Shown here piece by piece: positions 1 to 5,959 of a stretch of DNA of 6,731 bases. Within the stretch, counting starts at the first letter, position 1. Each line of letters opens with the position of its first letter. The notes below the pieces were generated by a model. The model ran no database searches and was not told the origin of the DNA. It saw nothing but the letters and a program-made list of their open reading frames with translations. The stretch covers positions 3,181 through 9,911 of the forward strand of contig WVWW01000302.1 in NCBI GenBank assembly GCA_011773795.1, in the 5' to 3' direction. This DNA comes from Acidobacteriota bacterium (GTDB lineage Bacteria > Acidobacteriota > Polarisedimenticolia > Polarisedimenticolales > Polarisedimenticolaceae). Position numbers and translations under genes: made by a program.

Positions 1-1284
1 CTCGTGGCAGGTGAAGCGCAGGAAGAAGCGGGCGATGTCGACCATGCAGTCGCGGTCGTCGAGCACGACCAGCCCGCCCGAGCCCATGATCGCGCCGCTC
101 TCGGCCAGCGCCTCGTAGTCGACCGGCGTGTCGGCCAGGCTCGCCGGGAGGCAGCCGCCCGACGGGCCGCCGAGCTGCACCGCCTTGAGCTCGCGGCCGT
201 CCGGGACGCCGCCGCCCAGCTCGTCGACGATCTCGCGGATCGTCATGCCCATCGGCACCTCGATCAGCCCGCCGTGGCGGACCTTGCCGGCCAGCGCGAA
301 GACCTTGGTGCCCTTGCTCGACTCGGTGCCGAGCGCCGCGAACGCCTCGGCGCCGTGCCGCAGGATCCACGGCACGCAGGCCAGCGTCTCGACGTTGTTG
401 ATCACCGTCGGTCGGCCGCGGAATCCGCGCTCGACCGGATACGGCGGTCGCAGCCGCGGCATCCCGCGATCGCCCTCGAGCGACGCGATCAGCGCGGTCT
501 CCTCGCCGCAGACGAACGCGCCGGCGCCCTCGCGCACCTCGAATTTCAGCTCGCCGAGCAACCCGCGCTGCTCGGCCTGGGAGATCGCCTCGCGGATGTG
601 CCGGACAGCCTGGGGATACTCGGCGCGGATGTAGAAGATGCCGTGGTCGGCGCCGACCGCGTAGGCGGCGATCGCCAGCCCCTCGACGACGCGGTGCGGG
701 TCGGACTCGAGGACCAGGCGGTCCATGAACGCGCCCGGGTCGCCCTCGTCGCCGTTGCAGATGACGTACTTCGGCGCCGGCTGCGCGAGCGCCAGGCGCC
801 ACTTGCGGCCGGTGGGGAAGCCCGCGCCGCCGCGGCCGCGCAGGCCCGAGGCGAGGATCGTTTCGATCACTTCCTCGGGCGAGAGCTCCTCGACACACTT
901 GCGCAAAGCCGCATAGCCGTCGCGGGCCAGGTAGTCGTCGAGGCTCAGCGGGTCGACGACGCCGCAGTTCTCGAGCACGATGCGAGGCCTCACGTGGTCG
1001 CCGTTGCGGGGCCCCGCGGTGACACTCCGTGCGCGCACGTGTCGCTTCACGATCGCCGGGACCTCGTCGGGCGTCACCCGCGTGTAGACCTCGTGCAGCC
1101 CGTTCCCGTCCAGGACCTCGACGAGCGGTTCGCGGTAACAGCTGCCCCCGCAGCCGACCGACTTGACGCGCGCGCCGGGGACCTTGCGCAGCGCGGCCTC
1201 GATCGCCTCGTGCACCGGACGCGCGCCGTTGGCGACGCCGCAGGAGGCCAGCCCGACGCGGAACTCGAGCGTCCGCCCGTTCAT
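1..1284 (-). CDS. nuoF: NuoF/HndC-type NADH-binding FMN flavoprotein subunit (3' end outside window)
   Basis: Reading the minus strand from ATG at 1284 gives 428 uninterrupted codons to the window edge; no stop codon is reached. The protein is the NAD(H)-oxidising/reducing flavoprotein of the NuoF/51-kDa family, expected in the cytoplasm. Residues ~5-80 form a thioredoxin-like domain with C15, C45 and C49. The glycine-rich NADH/FMN motif GRGGAGFPTGRKW is at 150-162, the FMN-site motif CNGDEGDPGAFMDR at 176-189, GAGAFVCGEETAL at 253-265, and an SLBB-like domain at ~326-378. CNGDEGDPGAFMDR resembles HndC/HydB and formate-dehydrogenase-associated subunits; complex I NuoF usually has CNADEMEPGTYKDR. 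The window ends at FTCHE, exactly where the SCGxCxPCR ligands of the 4Fe-4S cluster should follow, so the C-terminus is missing only because of the cut. The start overlaps the preceding stop in ATGA (1281-1284), with GGAG at 1293-1296 eight bases upstream. Family assignment is firm; the substrate of the whole complex is unknown. Confidence 0.95.
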   Translation of the reverse strand, partial: MNGRTLEFRVGLASCGVANGARPVHEAIEAALRKVPGARVKSVGCGGSCYREPLVEVLDGNGLHEVYTRVTPDEVPAIVKRHVRARSVTAGPRNGDHVRPRIVLENCGVVDPLSLDDYLARDGYAALRKCVEELSPEEVIETILASGLRGRGGAGFPTGRKWRLALAQPAPKYVICNGDEGDPGAFMDRLVLESDPHRVVEGLAIAAYAVGADHGIFYIRAEYPQAVRHIREAISQAEQRGLLGELKFEVREGAGAFVCGEETALIASLEGDRGMPRLRPPYPVERGFRGRPTVINNVETLACVPWILRHGAEAFAALGTESSKGTKVFALAGKVRHGGLIEVPMGMTIREIVDELGGGVPDGRELKAVQLGGPSGGCLPASLADTPVDYEALAESGAIMGSGGLVVLDDRDCMVDIARFFLRFTCHE

Positions 1285-2165
1285 GACCGCAGCTCCAACG
1301 CGTCGAGCACCTGGCGAGCCGAGGCGGGGGTGAGGCGCCCGGCGGTCTCTTCTTCAATCATCATCACGGGAGCGAGGCTGCAACAACCGACACAAGCGAC
1401 CTTGTCGATCGTGAACAACCGCCGCGGATCGGTGTCGTTGCCGTCTTTGATCTCGAGGTGGCGGCGCAGCTCCTCGGTGATGCGTTCGGCTGCGGCCACG
1501 TGGCAGGCCGTCCCGTGGCAGACCCGCACGACGTGGCGCCCCACCGGCGAGCGACGGAACTGGGCGTAGAAGCTCGAGGTGCCGGCGATCTGCGCCGGGG
1601 TGATCTCGGTCGGCTCGCAGACGCGGCGCAGCGCCTCGTCGGGCAGGTAGCGGTAGTGGTTCTGGATCGCCTGCAGGATCGGGATCGCCGCCTCGCGTCC
1701 CGCGCCGTGTTGCTCGACGAGGCGCGCGACGAACTCGAGAGGAGTCTCGCCGTTGCCTGACTCGTCGGTTCGTGGCCGTTTGCCGATCGCGGGCGCGGCC
1801 GTGTCGAAGCGGACGTCGACCAGCCGGTCGAGCGACGGCAGCCGTTGCGGCCGGAGCGCCATGAAGCGCTTGCCGGCCGCGACGAACACTCCACCCGAGA
1901 CCAGCAGCAGCCAGGCGGCGACACGGGCGCGATCCTTGCGGTCGACCGAGGCGAGGGTCTGGCGCTCGCGCTCGTCGTGAAGCTGCTGAGACACCTCGTG
2001 ATCGGTCTTGGCGGCCTCCTCGAGCTCTTCGACCAGCGCCTTGTCGCCCGGCGCGTGAACCGCGCCGACGGCCCAGTCGCCGATCAGCCCGACCGTCAGC
2101 AGGCCGGCCACCCCGGCCGCGGCGACCGTGACGCGCAGGGCGACCCGCTGGCTGAAATACCTCAT
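1281..2165 (-). CDS. nuoE: Membrane-anchored NuoE-like 2Fe-2S subunit (two-helix anchor fused to thioredoxin-fold domain)
   Basis: 294 residues. Residues ~140-294 are a complete NuoE/24-kDa domain: the helical part ends in GTSSFYAQF (195-203, matching the GVATFYxxF family motif), followed by 2Fe-2S ligands C216 and C221 (C-x4-C) and C258 and C262 (C-x3-C; C261 is an extra cysteine). The family passes electrons between the FMN of NuoF and downstream carriers. Unlike ordinary NuoE (about 160-180 residues), it has an N-terminal extension of ~130 residues. This comprises a hydrophobic segment at ~10-35 after a positively charged start, a charged, probably helical stretch at ~41-80 rich in E, K, D and R, a second hydrophobic segment at ~82-98, then a basic patch (GKRFMALRPQR). 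By the positive-inside rule the NuoE domain lies in the cytoplasm and the ~45-residue charged loop outside. The ATG overlaps the upstream stop (ATGA, 2162-2165), with GAGG at 2174-2177. It also overlaps the nuoF start downstream. The NuoE part is firm; anchor topology is inferred. Confidence 0.92.
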   Translation of the reverse strand: MRYFSQRVALRVTVAAAGVAGLLTVGLIGDWAVGAVHAPGDKALVEELEEAAKTDHEVSQQLHDERERQTLASVDRKDRARVAAWLLLVSGGVFVAAGKRFMALRPQRLPSLDRLVDVRFDTAAPAIGKRPRTDESGNGETPLEFVARLVEQHGAGREAAIPILQAIQNHYRYLPDEALRRVCEPTEITPAQIAGTSSFYAQFRRSPVGRHVVRVCHGTACHVAAAERITEELRRHLEIKDGNDTDPRRLFTIDKVACVGCCSLAPVMMIEEETAGRLTPASARQVLDALELRS

Positions 2166-3127
2166 GCCGCCGGCCTCGCCGCGTCATCCGCCTTGTCGGC
2201 GTGGTGCACCGGACAGGAGCGATAGCAGCGGCCGCAGGCGAAGCAGTCGGTGCGCACGGCCCGCCGCTCCTCGATCGCCCCGTAGGGGCAGGCGTCGGTG
2301 CACAGGCCGCAGTCGAGCTCGCGGTCGGGGGTGATCGAGAAGCTCCGCCAGGCGTAGCGCGAGAAGACCGAGAGCAGCGCGCCGTAGGGGCAGAGCCAGC
2401 GGCAGTAAGGCCGGCCGACGAACACGCCCGCGACGAGAAAGACGCCGCCGAGGATCAGCAGCCAGGCCTCTCCGGTGAAACGAAACAGCCCGACAAACGG
2501 GTCGAAGCGGCAGATCACGAAGTCGCGCATCGCGGCGGGAAGCACGGCGAAGACCACGGCCAGCCCGAGATAGACCCACTTGAGCCAGCCGAGCGCGCGG
2601 TCCAGCCGGGGCGGCACGTTGACCGGCTTGAGCACGACCAGCTCCTGGATCGCCCCCAGGGCGCAGACGCCCGAGCAGAAGACGCGACCGAAGAACAGCG
2701 CCGCGACCAGCGGCAGCACGAAGATCGCGATCACGTAGTAGGGCACGGCGTAGGCCGGATCGACGAGGGCCACCGCGACGTTCTGGATCGAGCCGATCGG
2801 GCAGACGCAGCCCTCGCGGTAGAAACCGAAGTAGGCGACGCAGACGATCGACAGCGCGACGAGCCCGGCCCTTCGGCGGCTCTTCAGGGCGAGCCAGGCG
2901 GCCGCCAGCATCGCGAGGCCGAGCAGGACGACGTCGGCGACCTGCCAGTGCATCGCCCGGGGCCGGGGGCGTTGCACCTCCGGCGTGACGTAACCCTCGC
3001 CGATCGACTCCTCGCTCGGCGCGACGTCGACCTGGCGTTCGTACTCCACCTGCTGGGCGACGGCCGGCAGGCCGGAAAGGGACAGCAGCAGGAGCAACCC
3101 GAGGCCGGCGAGTCGCGAACGGACCAT
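2162..3127 (-). CDS. NapH/NosR-like polytopic membrane 4Fe-4S protein
   Basis: 321 residues. A signal-peptide-like start (hydrophobic ~7-20, possible cleavage after AVA at ~24) is followed by a hydrophilic stretch to ~60. Membrane segments are predicted near 62-80, 88-103, 127-147, 181-199 and 221-239. Cysteine motifs sit in the loops: CVCP (C107, C109), CSGVC (C151, C155), an isolated C206, and YCRWLCP (C242, C246), the C-x3-CP type typical of NapH/NosR/CcoG-like proteins. A C-terminal ferredoxin domain has a standard motif C295-x2-C298-x2-C301-x3-C305-P and an incomplete one, C273-x2-C276-x3-C280-P, where the first cysteine is replaced by E270. NapH-type proteins move electrons between quinol and Fe-S partners; here the neighbours suggest a link between the Tat ferredoxin and NuoE/NuoF. 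The positive-inside rule puts the C-terminal clusters in the cytoplasm, but this is not certain. The start lies 7 bases after the ferredoxin stop and has no obvious Shine-Dalgarno, so it probably depends on coupling. Exact function is not recognisable. Confidence 0.92.
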   Translation of the reverse strand: MVRSRLAGLGLLLLLSLSGLPAVAQQVEYERQVDVAPSEESIGEGYVTPEVQRPRPRAMHWQVADVVLLGLAMLAAAWLALKSRRRAGLVALSIVCVAYFGFYREGCVCPIGSIQNVAVALVDPAYAVPYYVIAIFVLPLVAALFFGRVFCSGVCALGAIQELVVLKPVNVPPRLDRALGWLKWVYLGLAVVFAVLPAAMRDFVICRFDPFVGLFRFTGEAWLLILGGVFLVAGVFVGRPYCRWLCPYGALLSVFSRYAWRSFSITPDRELDCGLCTDACPYGAIEERRAVRTDCFACGRCYRSCPVHHADKADDAARPAA

Positions 3128-3134
3128 GGCGGGT

Positions 3135-3722
3135 CTAGACCGTCGACAGCGCGTCGCGCTCGTAGGCCTCCTCGGGGCAGGCGGTGGCGATCGAGCAGCG
3201 GTTGCAGTCGAGGCAGACGTTGTGGCGCACCTCGAGGCGGATCGAGCCCAGCCCGGCCGGCTCCTTGCACTCCATCACGCAGCGGCCGCAGCCGTTGCAC
3301 AGCTTCTCGTCGATCGTGTACTCGTAGAAGTTGTTGGCCGGGTCGTCGGGGTCGATCCAGCCGATCGCCTCGCGCTCGATCGCGTCGCGCGGGCAGAGCT
3401 TCTCGCTCGGCAGGCCGTCGGGACCGACGGCGCTGGTGATGTCGTAGTAGGCCGGGCAGATGTAGCAGCGCCCGCACTCGGAGAACTCGTTGACCGCCCG
3501 CACCGCCGACAGCGTCAGCACGCAGTCGGTCGCGCACGCCTCGCAGACGTCCACCCCCAGCGCGCCGAGCTTCGAGTTGACGCACTTGGTGATGTCGATC
3601 GACCAGGCGTAGGTCTTGTTGGCCTTGACCGCGAGGACCCCGGTCAGACCCGCGAGCCCGACCAAAGCGGCGCCGCGTGCCGCGGTGCCCAGCACCTCTC
3701 GTCGTGAACGTTCGTCACTCAC
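3135..3722 (-). CDS. Tat-signal four-cluster ferredoxin (NapG/HybA-like)
   Basis: 195 residues starting at GTG (3722), with GGAG at 3731-3734 eight bases upstream. The start overlaps the NHL stop in GTGA (3719-3722). A longer in-frame reading upstream is only the shadow of the NHL gene. The N-terminus carries SRREVLG (6-12), a good twin-arginine motif, then a hydrophobic stretch (~18-32), so a folded Fe-S protein is probably exported by Tat and either cleaved near residue 34 or left anchored. Sixteen cysteines, enough for four 4Fe-4S clusters: C47, C60, C63, C67; C83, C86, C89, C110; C142, C145, C148, C152; C170, C173, C176, C182. The last two groups are near-standard (CNGCGRC-x3-C and CLDCNRC-x5-CP); the first group is stretched, with 12 residues between its first two cysteines. 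Pairing with a NapH-like membrane protein directly downstream mirrors napGH, where NapG is the Tat-exported partner. I infer an electron carrier on the outer face of the membrane; redox partners are unknown. Confidence 0.9.
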   Translation of the reverse strand: MSDERSRREVLGTAARGAALVGLAGLTGVLAVKANKTYAWSIDITKCVNSKLGALGVDVCEACATDCVLTLSAVRAVNEFSECGRCYICPAYYDITSAVGPDGLPSEKLCPRDAIEREAIGWIDPDDPANNFYEYTIDEKLCNGCGRCVMECKEPAGLGSIRLEVRHNVCLDCNRCSIATACPEEAYERDALSTV

Positions 3723-4540
3723 GGCACGGTCTCCGCTCGACGGCTCAGGACGCGGATCTCGAGGGCGACGGGGTCGGCCACGTAGATGCGTCCGCCGGCG
3801 TCGACGGCGAGGTCCATGTTCTTCGCCGCCGGGTCGAACAGATCGTCGGTGACGACCTCCAGGAACTCTCCGTCCGGGTCGTAGACCTTGATGCGCGGCC
3901 CGGCCTTCTCGCTGACGACCACCCGGCCGCTCGAGTCGAGCGCCAGGTTGGTCGGGTTGCAGCAGCCCGGGAACCCGGCCGGGTCGCGGCCGTCGAAACG
4001 GCCGAAGTGGCCCAGCAGCTCGCCGTCGGGCTTGTAGCGCTCGACGCGGTGCATCCCCGGGTTGGCGACGTGGAGGATCCCGTCCGCGTCGATGGCGAAA
4101 TCGACCACACCGTTGGGGATGTGGAAGCCGCCCTTGCGATGTCGATCGCCGATGTTGTTCAGGAACTCGCCGACGCGGTTGTAGTGCCGGATCCATCGCG
4201 CCGTGGCGTCGGCGAGGAAGACATCGTCGTCGCGAATACCGATGGACGTCACCAGGCCCAGCCGTCCGGCATCCTTCCAGGTGTCGGCGAGCCTGCCCTC
4301 GGCATCGAAGATCTCGACCTGCTCGAACTCACCGACCCAGATCCGGCCGCCGTCATCGACCGCCACGCATTGGCCGGGCAACGCGGTCTTCCACTGCCGG
4401 ACGAGCTCGCCTTCGGAGGAGAACACCTTGACCGAGGAGTCGCCGACGGCGTAGACGCGGCCTTCGCCGTCGAGCGCGACGCCGCGCAGCGCTTCGCTGA
4501 ATTGGTTGCTCGCGATGGCACGATTCGTCTCGAGCTTCAC
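3719..4540 (-). CDS. NHL-repeat beta-propeller protein, probably cytoplasmic
   Basis: 273 residues. About six NHL-type blades can be followed, near residues 18-41, 56-79, 97-120, 143-170, 196-221 and 241-265, each with the pattern of a small hydrophobic strand, D-x-x-G-R/E-(V/I)-(Y/W/V)-V, then a closing strand such as VKVF or IKVYDPDGE. That is the usual size of a six-bladed NHL propeller. The start is GTG, one base after the PQQ-like gene's stop (TGA C GTG), with AGGCGG just upstream. An in-frame TGA 33 bases further upstream rules out a longer start carrying a signal peptide, so no export signal is visible. A vicinal cysteine pair C193-C194 sits in GCCNPTN before blade 5; the only other cysteine is C58. 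NHL propellers are mostly protein or ligand scaffolds; inside this redox operon a structural or sensory role is plausible, but no activity can be assigned. It is translationally coupled to the ferredoxin gene downstream by a 4-base overlap. Confidence 0.87.
   Translation of the reverse strand: MKLETNRAIASNQFSEALRGVALDGEGRVYAVGDSSVKVFSSEGELVRQWKTALPGQCVAVDDGGRIWVGEFEQVEIFDAEGRLADTWKDAGRLGLVTSIGIRDDDVFLADATARWIRHYNRVGEFLNNIGDRHRKGGFHIPNGVVDFAIDADGILHVANPGMHRVERYKPDGELLGHFGRFDGRDPAGFPGCCNPTNLALDSSGRVVVSEKAGPRIKVYDPDGEFLEVVTDDLFDPAAKNMDLAVDAGGRIYVADPVALEIRVLSRRAETVP
3731..3734 (-). promoter_or_regulatory. Ribosome binding site fixing the GTG start of the Tat ferredoxin
   Basis: GGAG on the minus strand, 8 bases before the GTG at 3722 and inside the end of the NHL gene. 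It decides the start, because the frame is open much further upstream as a shadow of the NHL gene. The same GGAG with 8-base spacing recurs before nuoF (1293-1296). Confidence 0.55.
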
Positions 4541-4541
4541 G

Positions 4542-5801
4542 TCATCCGCCTTTCCTGAGGCTGACGCCGATCATCTTCCCGAAGTCGCGGATCACCAGGA
4601 TCCCGTCGGACAGCGCCGGCGGTCCCCAGACGTCGTGGCCCTCGAGCAGCTGCGCGCTGGCGAGCTGCTTGTACTCCTTGGTGTTGGCCTCGAGCAGCCG
4701 GAGCATGCCGGTCTTGCCCTCGAGGATGAAGAACATCCCGTCGGCGAGGATGAACGAGCCGAGGCCGAAGTAGGCGTGGCCGTCGCTGTTCCAGACCTGC
4801 TTGCCGTCGAGGTCGAGGCAGGTGAACAGCCCGCGCCTCTTCTTGCCCACGGCGAACATGTGGTCCTCGAACAGGATCGGCGTCTGGACCTCGGAGTTCC
4901 ACTCGTCCGCCGCGTGGACGAAGATCTCCTCGGTGCTGAAGTCGTCTCCGTCGCGCTTCACCCGGAACATGGCACCGCCGCTGTCGTAGGCCGCCGTCAC
5001 GTAGACGCGCTCGGAGTCGATCGCCAGCGGCGACGGCGAGACCGAGACGTTGAACTTGAACGGGAAGTGCCACAGCAGCTTGCCGTCGGCGGCGGAGACG
5101 CCGACCGTGCCCTGGAGCACGCTGAACAGGTACTGGTCGACGCCGCCCAGCTTGGCCGGCATCAGCGAGGCGTGCGACAGCAGCCAGCCCTCGGGGTTCG
5201 GGGTGCGCCACAGCTCCTCGCCGGTCGCCTTGTCCAGCGCAACAACCAGCGCCTCGGGCCCGGCCGGCGCGACGACCACCTTGTCGTCCTCGATCAGCGG
5301 GTTCTGGCCGTTGTACCAGGGCGGGATCTTCGACTCGTAGTCCTGCACGAAGTTCTTGCGCCAGATCTCCTTGCCGGTCTCCGCATCGAGGGCGTGCAAC
5401 ACGGCCTTGGGATCGAGCGCGATGACGACCTTGCCGTCGGTCGCCGGAACCGCGCGGGTGATGCCGTGGTTGGGCCGGATGCGTCGCTTCTCCTTGAAGC
5501 GCCAGAGCTCCTTGCCGTCCTCCAGGTTCAGCGCGCGAACCAGGAACTCGAACGTGGATTCGTCGTAGTCGTTGAAGTAGACCCTGCCGTCGTGGATCGC
5601 GGCCGACGAGTAACCCTGGCCCACCGGGGTCGACCAGAGGACCTCGGGGCCTCCGTCGGGCCACGAGCGCAGCAGGCCGGTCTCGGACGAGGTGCCGTCG
5701 CGTTGCGGCCCGCGGAACTGCGGCCAGTCGGCCGGCAGGCCGGCGGTCGGGACGAGCAGTCCGATGAGAAGAAGTGTGATGACGAAGCGCGGTCGAATCA
5801 T
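4542..5801 (-). CDS. Secreted PQQ-like (BamB/quinoprotein-fold) beta-propeller
   Basis: 419 residues, first gene of the operon. A Sec signal peptide is clear: MIRPR, hydrophobic core ~7-18, cleavage likely after LPA (residue 24). The mature protein begins DWPQFRGPQRDG, the hallmark start of a large family of exported PQQ-like propellers abundant in Planctomycetota and similar phyla. Propeller blades show recurring A-L-D/N-x-x-x-G-K/E-x-x-W motifs: ALNLEDGKELW (90-100), ALDAETGKEIW (137-147), ALDKATGEELW (188-198), GVSAADGKLLW (234-244) and CLDLDGKQVW (328-337). It has only one cysteine (C328), so it lacks the vicinal disulfide of methanol-dehydrogenase-type quinoproteins and is shorter than those enzymes; PQQ binding is not supported. 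The ATG at 5801 is preceded by GGAG at 5807-5810 with a 5-base spacer. Its role here is unknown: a periplasmic binding scaffold or assembly factor for the redox proteins is one possibility (inference). Confidence 0.93.
   Translation of the reverse strand: MIRPRFVITLLLIGLLVPTAGLPADWPQFRGPQRDGTSSETGLLRSWPDGGPEVLWSTPVGQGYSSAAIHDGRVYFNDYDESTFEFLVRALNLEDGKELWRFKEKRRIRPNHGITRAVPATDGKVVIALDPKAVLHALDAETGKEIWRKNFVQDYESKIPPWYNGQNPLIEDDKVVVAPAGPEALVVALDKATGEELWRTPNPEGWLLSHASLMPAKLGGVDQYLFSVLQGTVGVSAADGKLLWHFPFKFNVSVSPSPLAIDSERVYVTAAYDSGGAMFRVKRDGDDFSTEEIFVHAADEWNSEVQTPILFEDHMFAVGKKRRGLFTCLDLDGKQVWNSDGHAYFGLGSFILADGMFFILEGKTGMLRLLEANTKEYKQLASAQLLEGHDVWGPPALSDGILVIRDFGKMIGVSLRKGG
4546..4551 (-). promoter_or_regulatory. 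Ribosome binding site of the NHL propeller gene
   Basis: AGGCGG on the minus strand, 5 bases before the GTG at 4540 and overlapping the last codons of the PQQ-like gene. It is a moderate Shine-Dalgarno match supporting the GTG start one base after the upstream stop. Confidence 0.4.
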
Positions 5802-5806
5802 GGCGG

Positions 5807-5810
5807 CTCC
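5807..5810 (-). promoter_or_regulatory. Ribosome binding site of the PQQ-like propeller gene
   Basis: GGAG on the minus strand, 5 bases before the ATG at 5801. It supports this ATG, which also gives a complete signal peptide. Confidence 0.6.
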
Positions 5811-5907
5811 AACCCCTCTGAAGAATCAAGCTCACCAAAATCTACAGAAAGCCCTTTTGCCCCACCTATTGTTGGATTCCCAAGCCGTGTTTCGGGAACC
5901 CCGTATG

Positions 5908-5959
5908 GCCGCGCAGAGGTCCTTCAAATGGCCTCGATCCGCGTCTGCCGCGCAGAGGT
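5908..5959. repeat. Perfect 13-bp direct repeat, two copies, 39 bp apart
   Basis: GCCGCGCAGAGGT (plus strand) occurs at 5908-5920 and again at 5947-5959. The copies start 39 bp apart and lie in the non-coding gap upstream of the redox operon. The copy at 5947 also sits in a short inverted repeat (TCTGC-CGC-GCAGA, 5944-5956). Two identical copies in 190 bp suggest binding sites for a regulator, but a chance or duplication origin cannot be excluded. Confidence 0.5.

Noticed and set aside
4..1569. A 521-codon open frame on the plus strand, the longest complete frame in the window.
   Set aside because: Its translation is low-complexity (A, R, D, L rich) with no family motif, and it lies antisense to NuoF and NuoE, which have clear motifs. 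It is a GC-rich shadow.
1..2165. Part of an ordinary complex I (nuo) operon.
   Set aside because: NuoE is membrane-fused, NuoF has HndC-type motifs, and the upstream genes are NapGH-like and propeller genes, with no nuoA-D.
2201..3439. A 412-codon plus-strand open frame.
   Set aside because: Antisense to the NapH-like and ferredoxin genes; composition typical of a shadow frame, no recognisable domain.
4542..5801. Identification of the propeller as a PQQ-dependent alcohol or methanol dehydrogenase.
   Set aside because: It is only 419 residues, has a single cysteine and lacks the vicinal disulfide of those enzymes; the DWPQFRGP family is usually not enzymatic.
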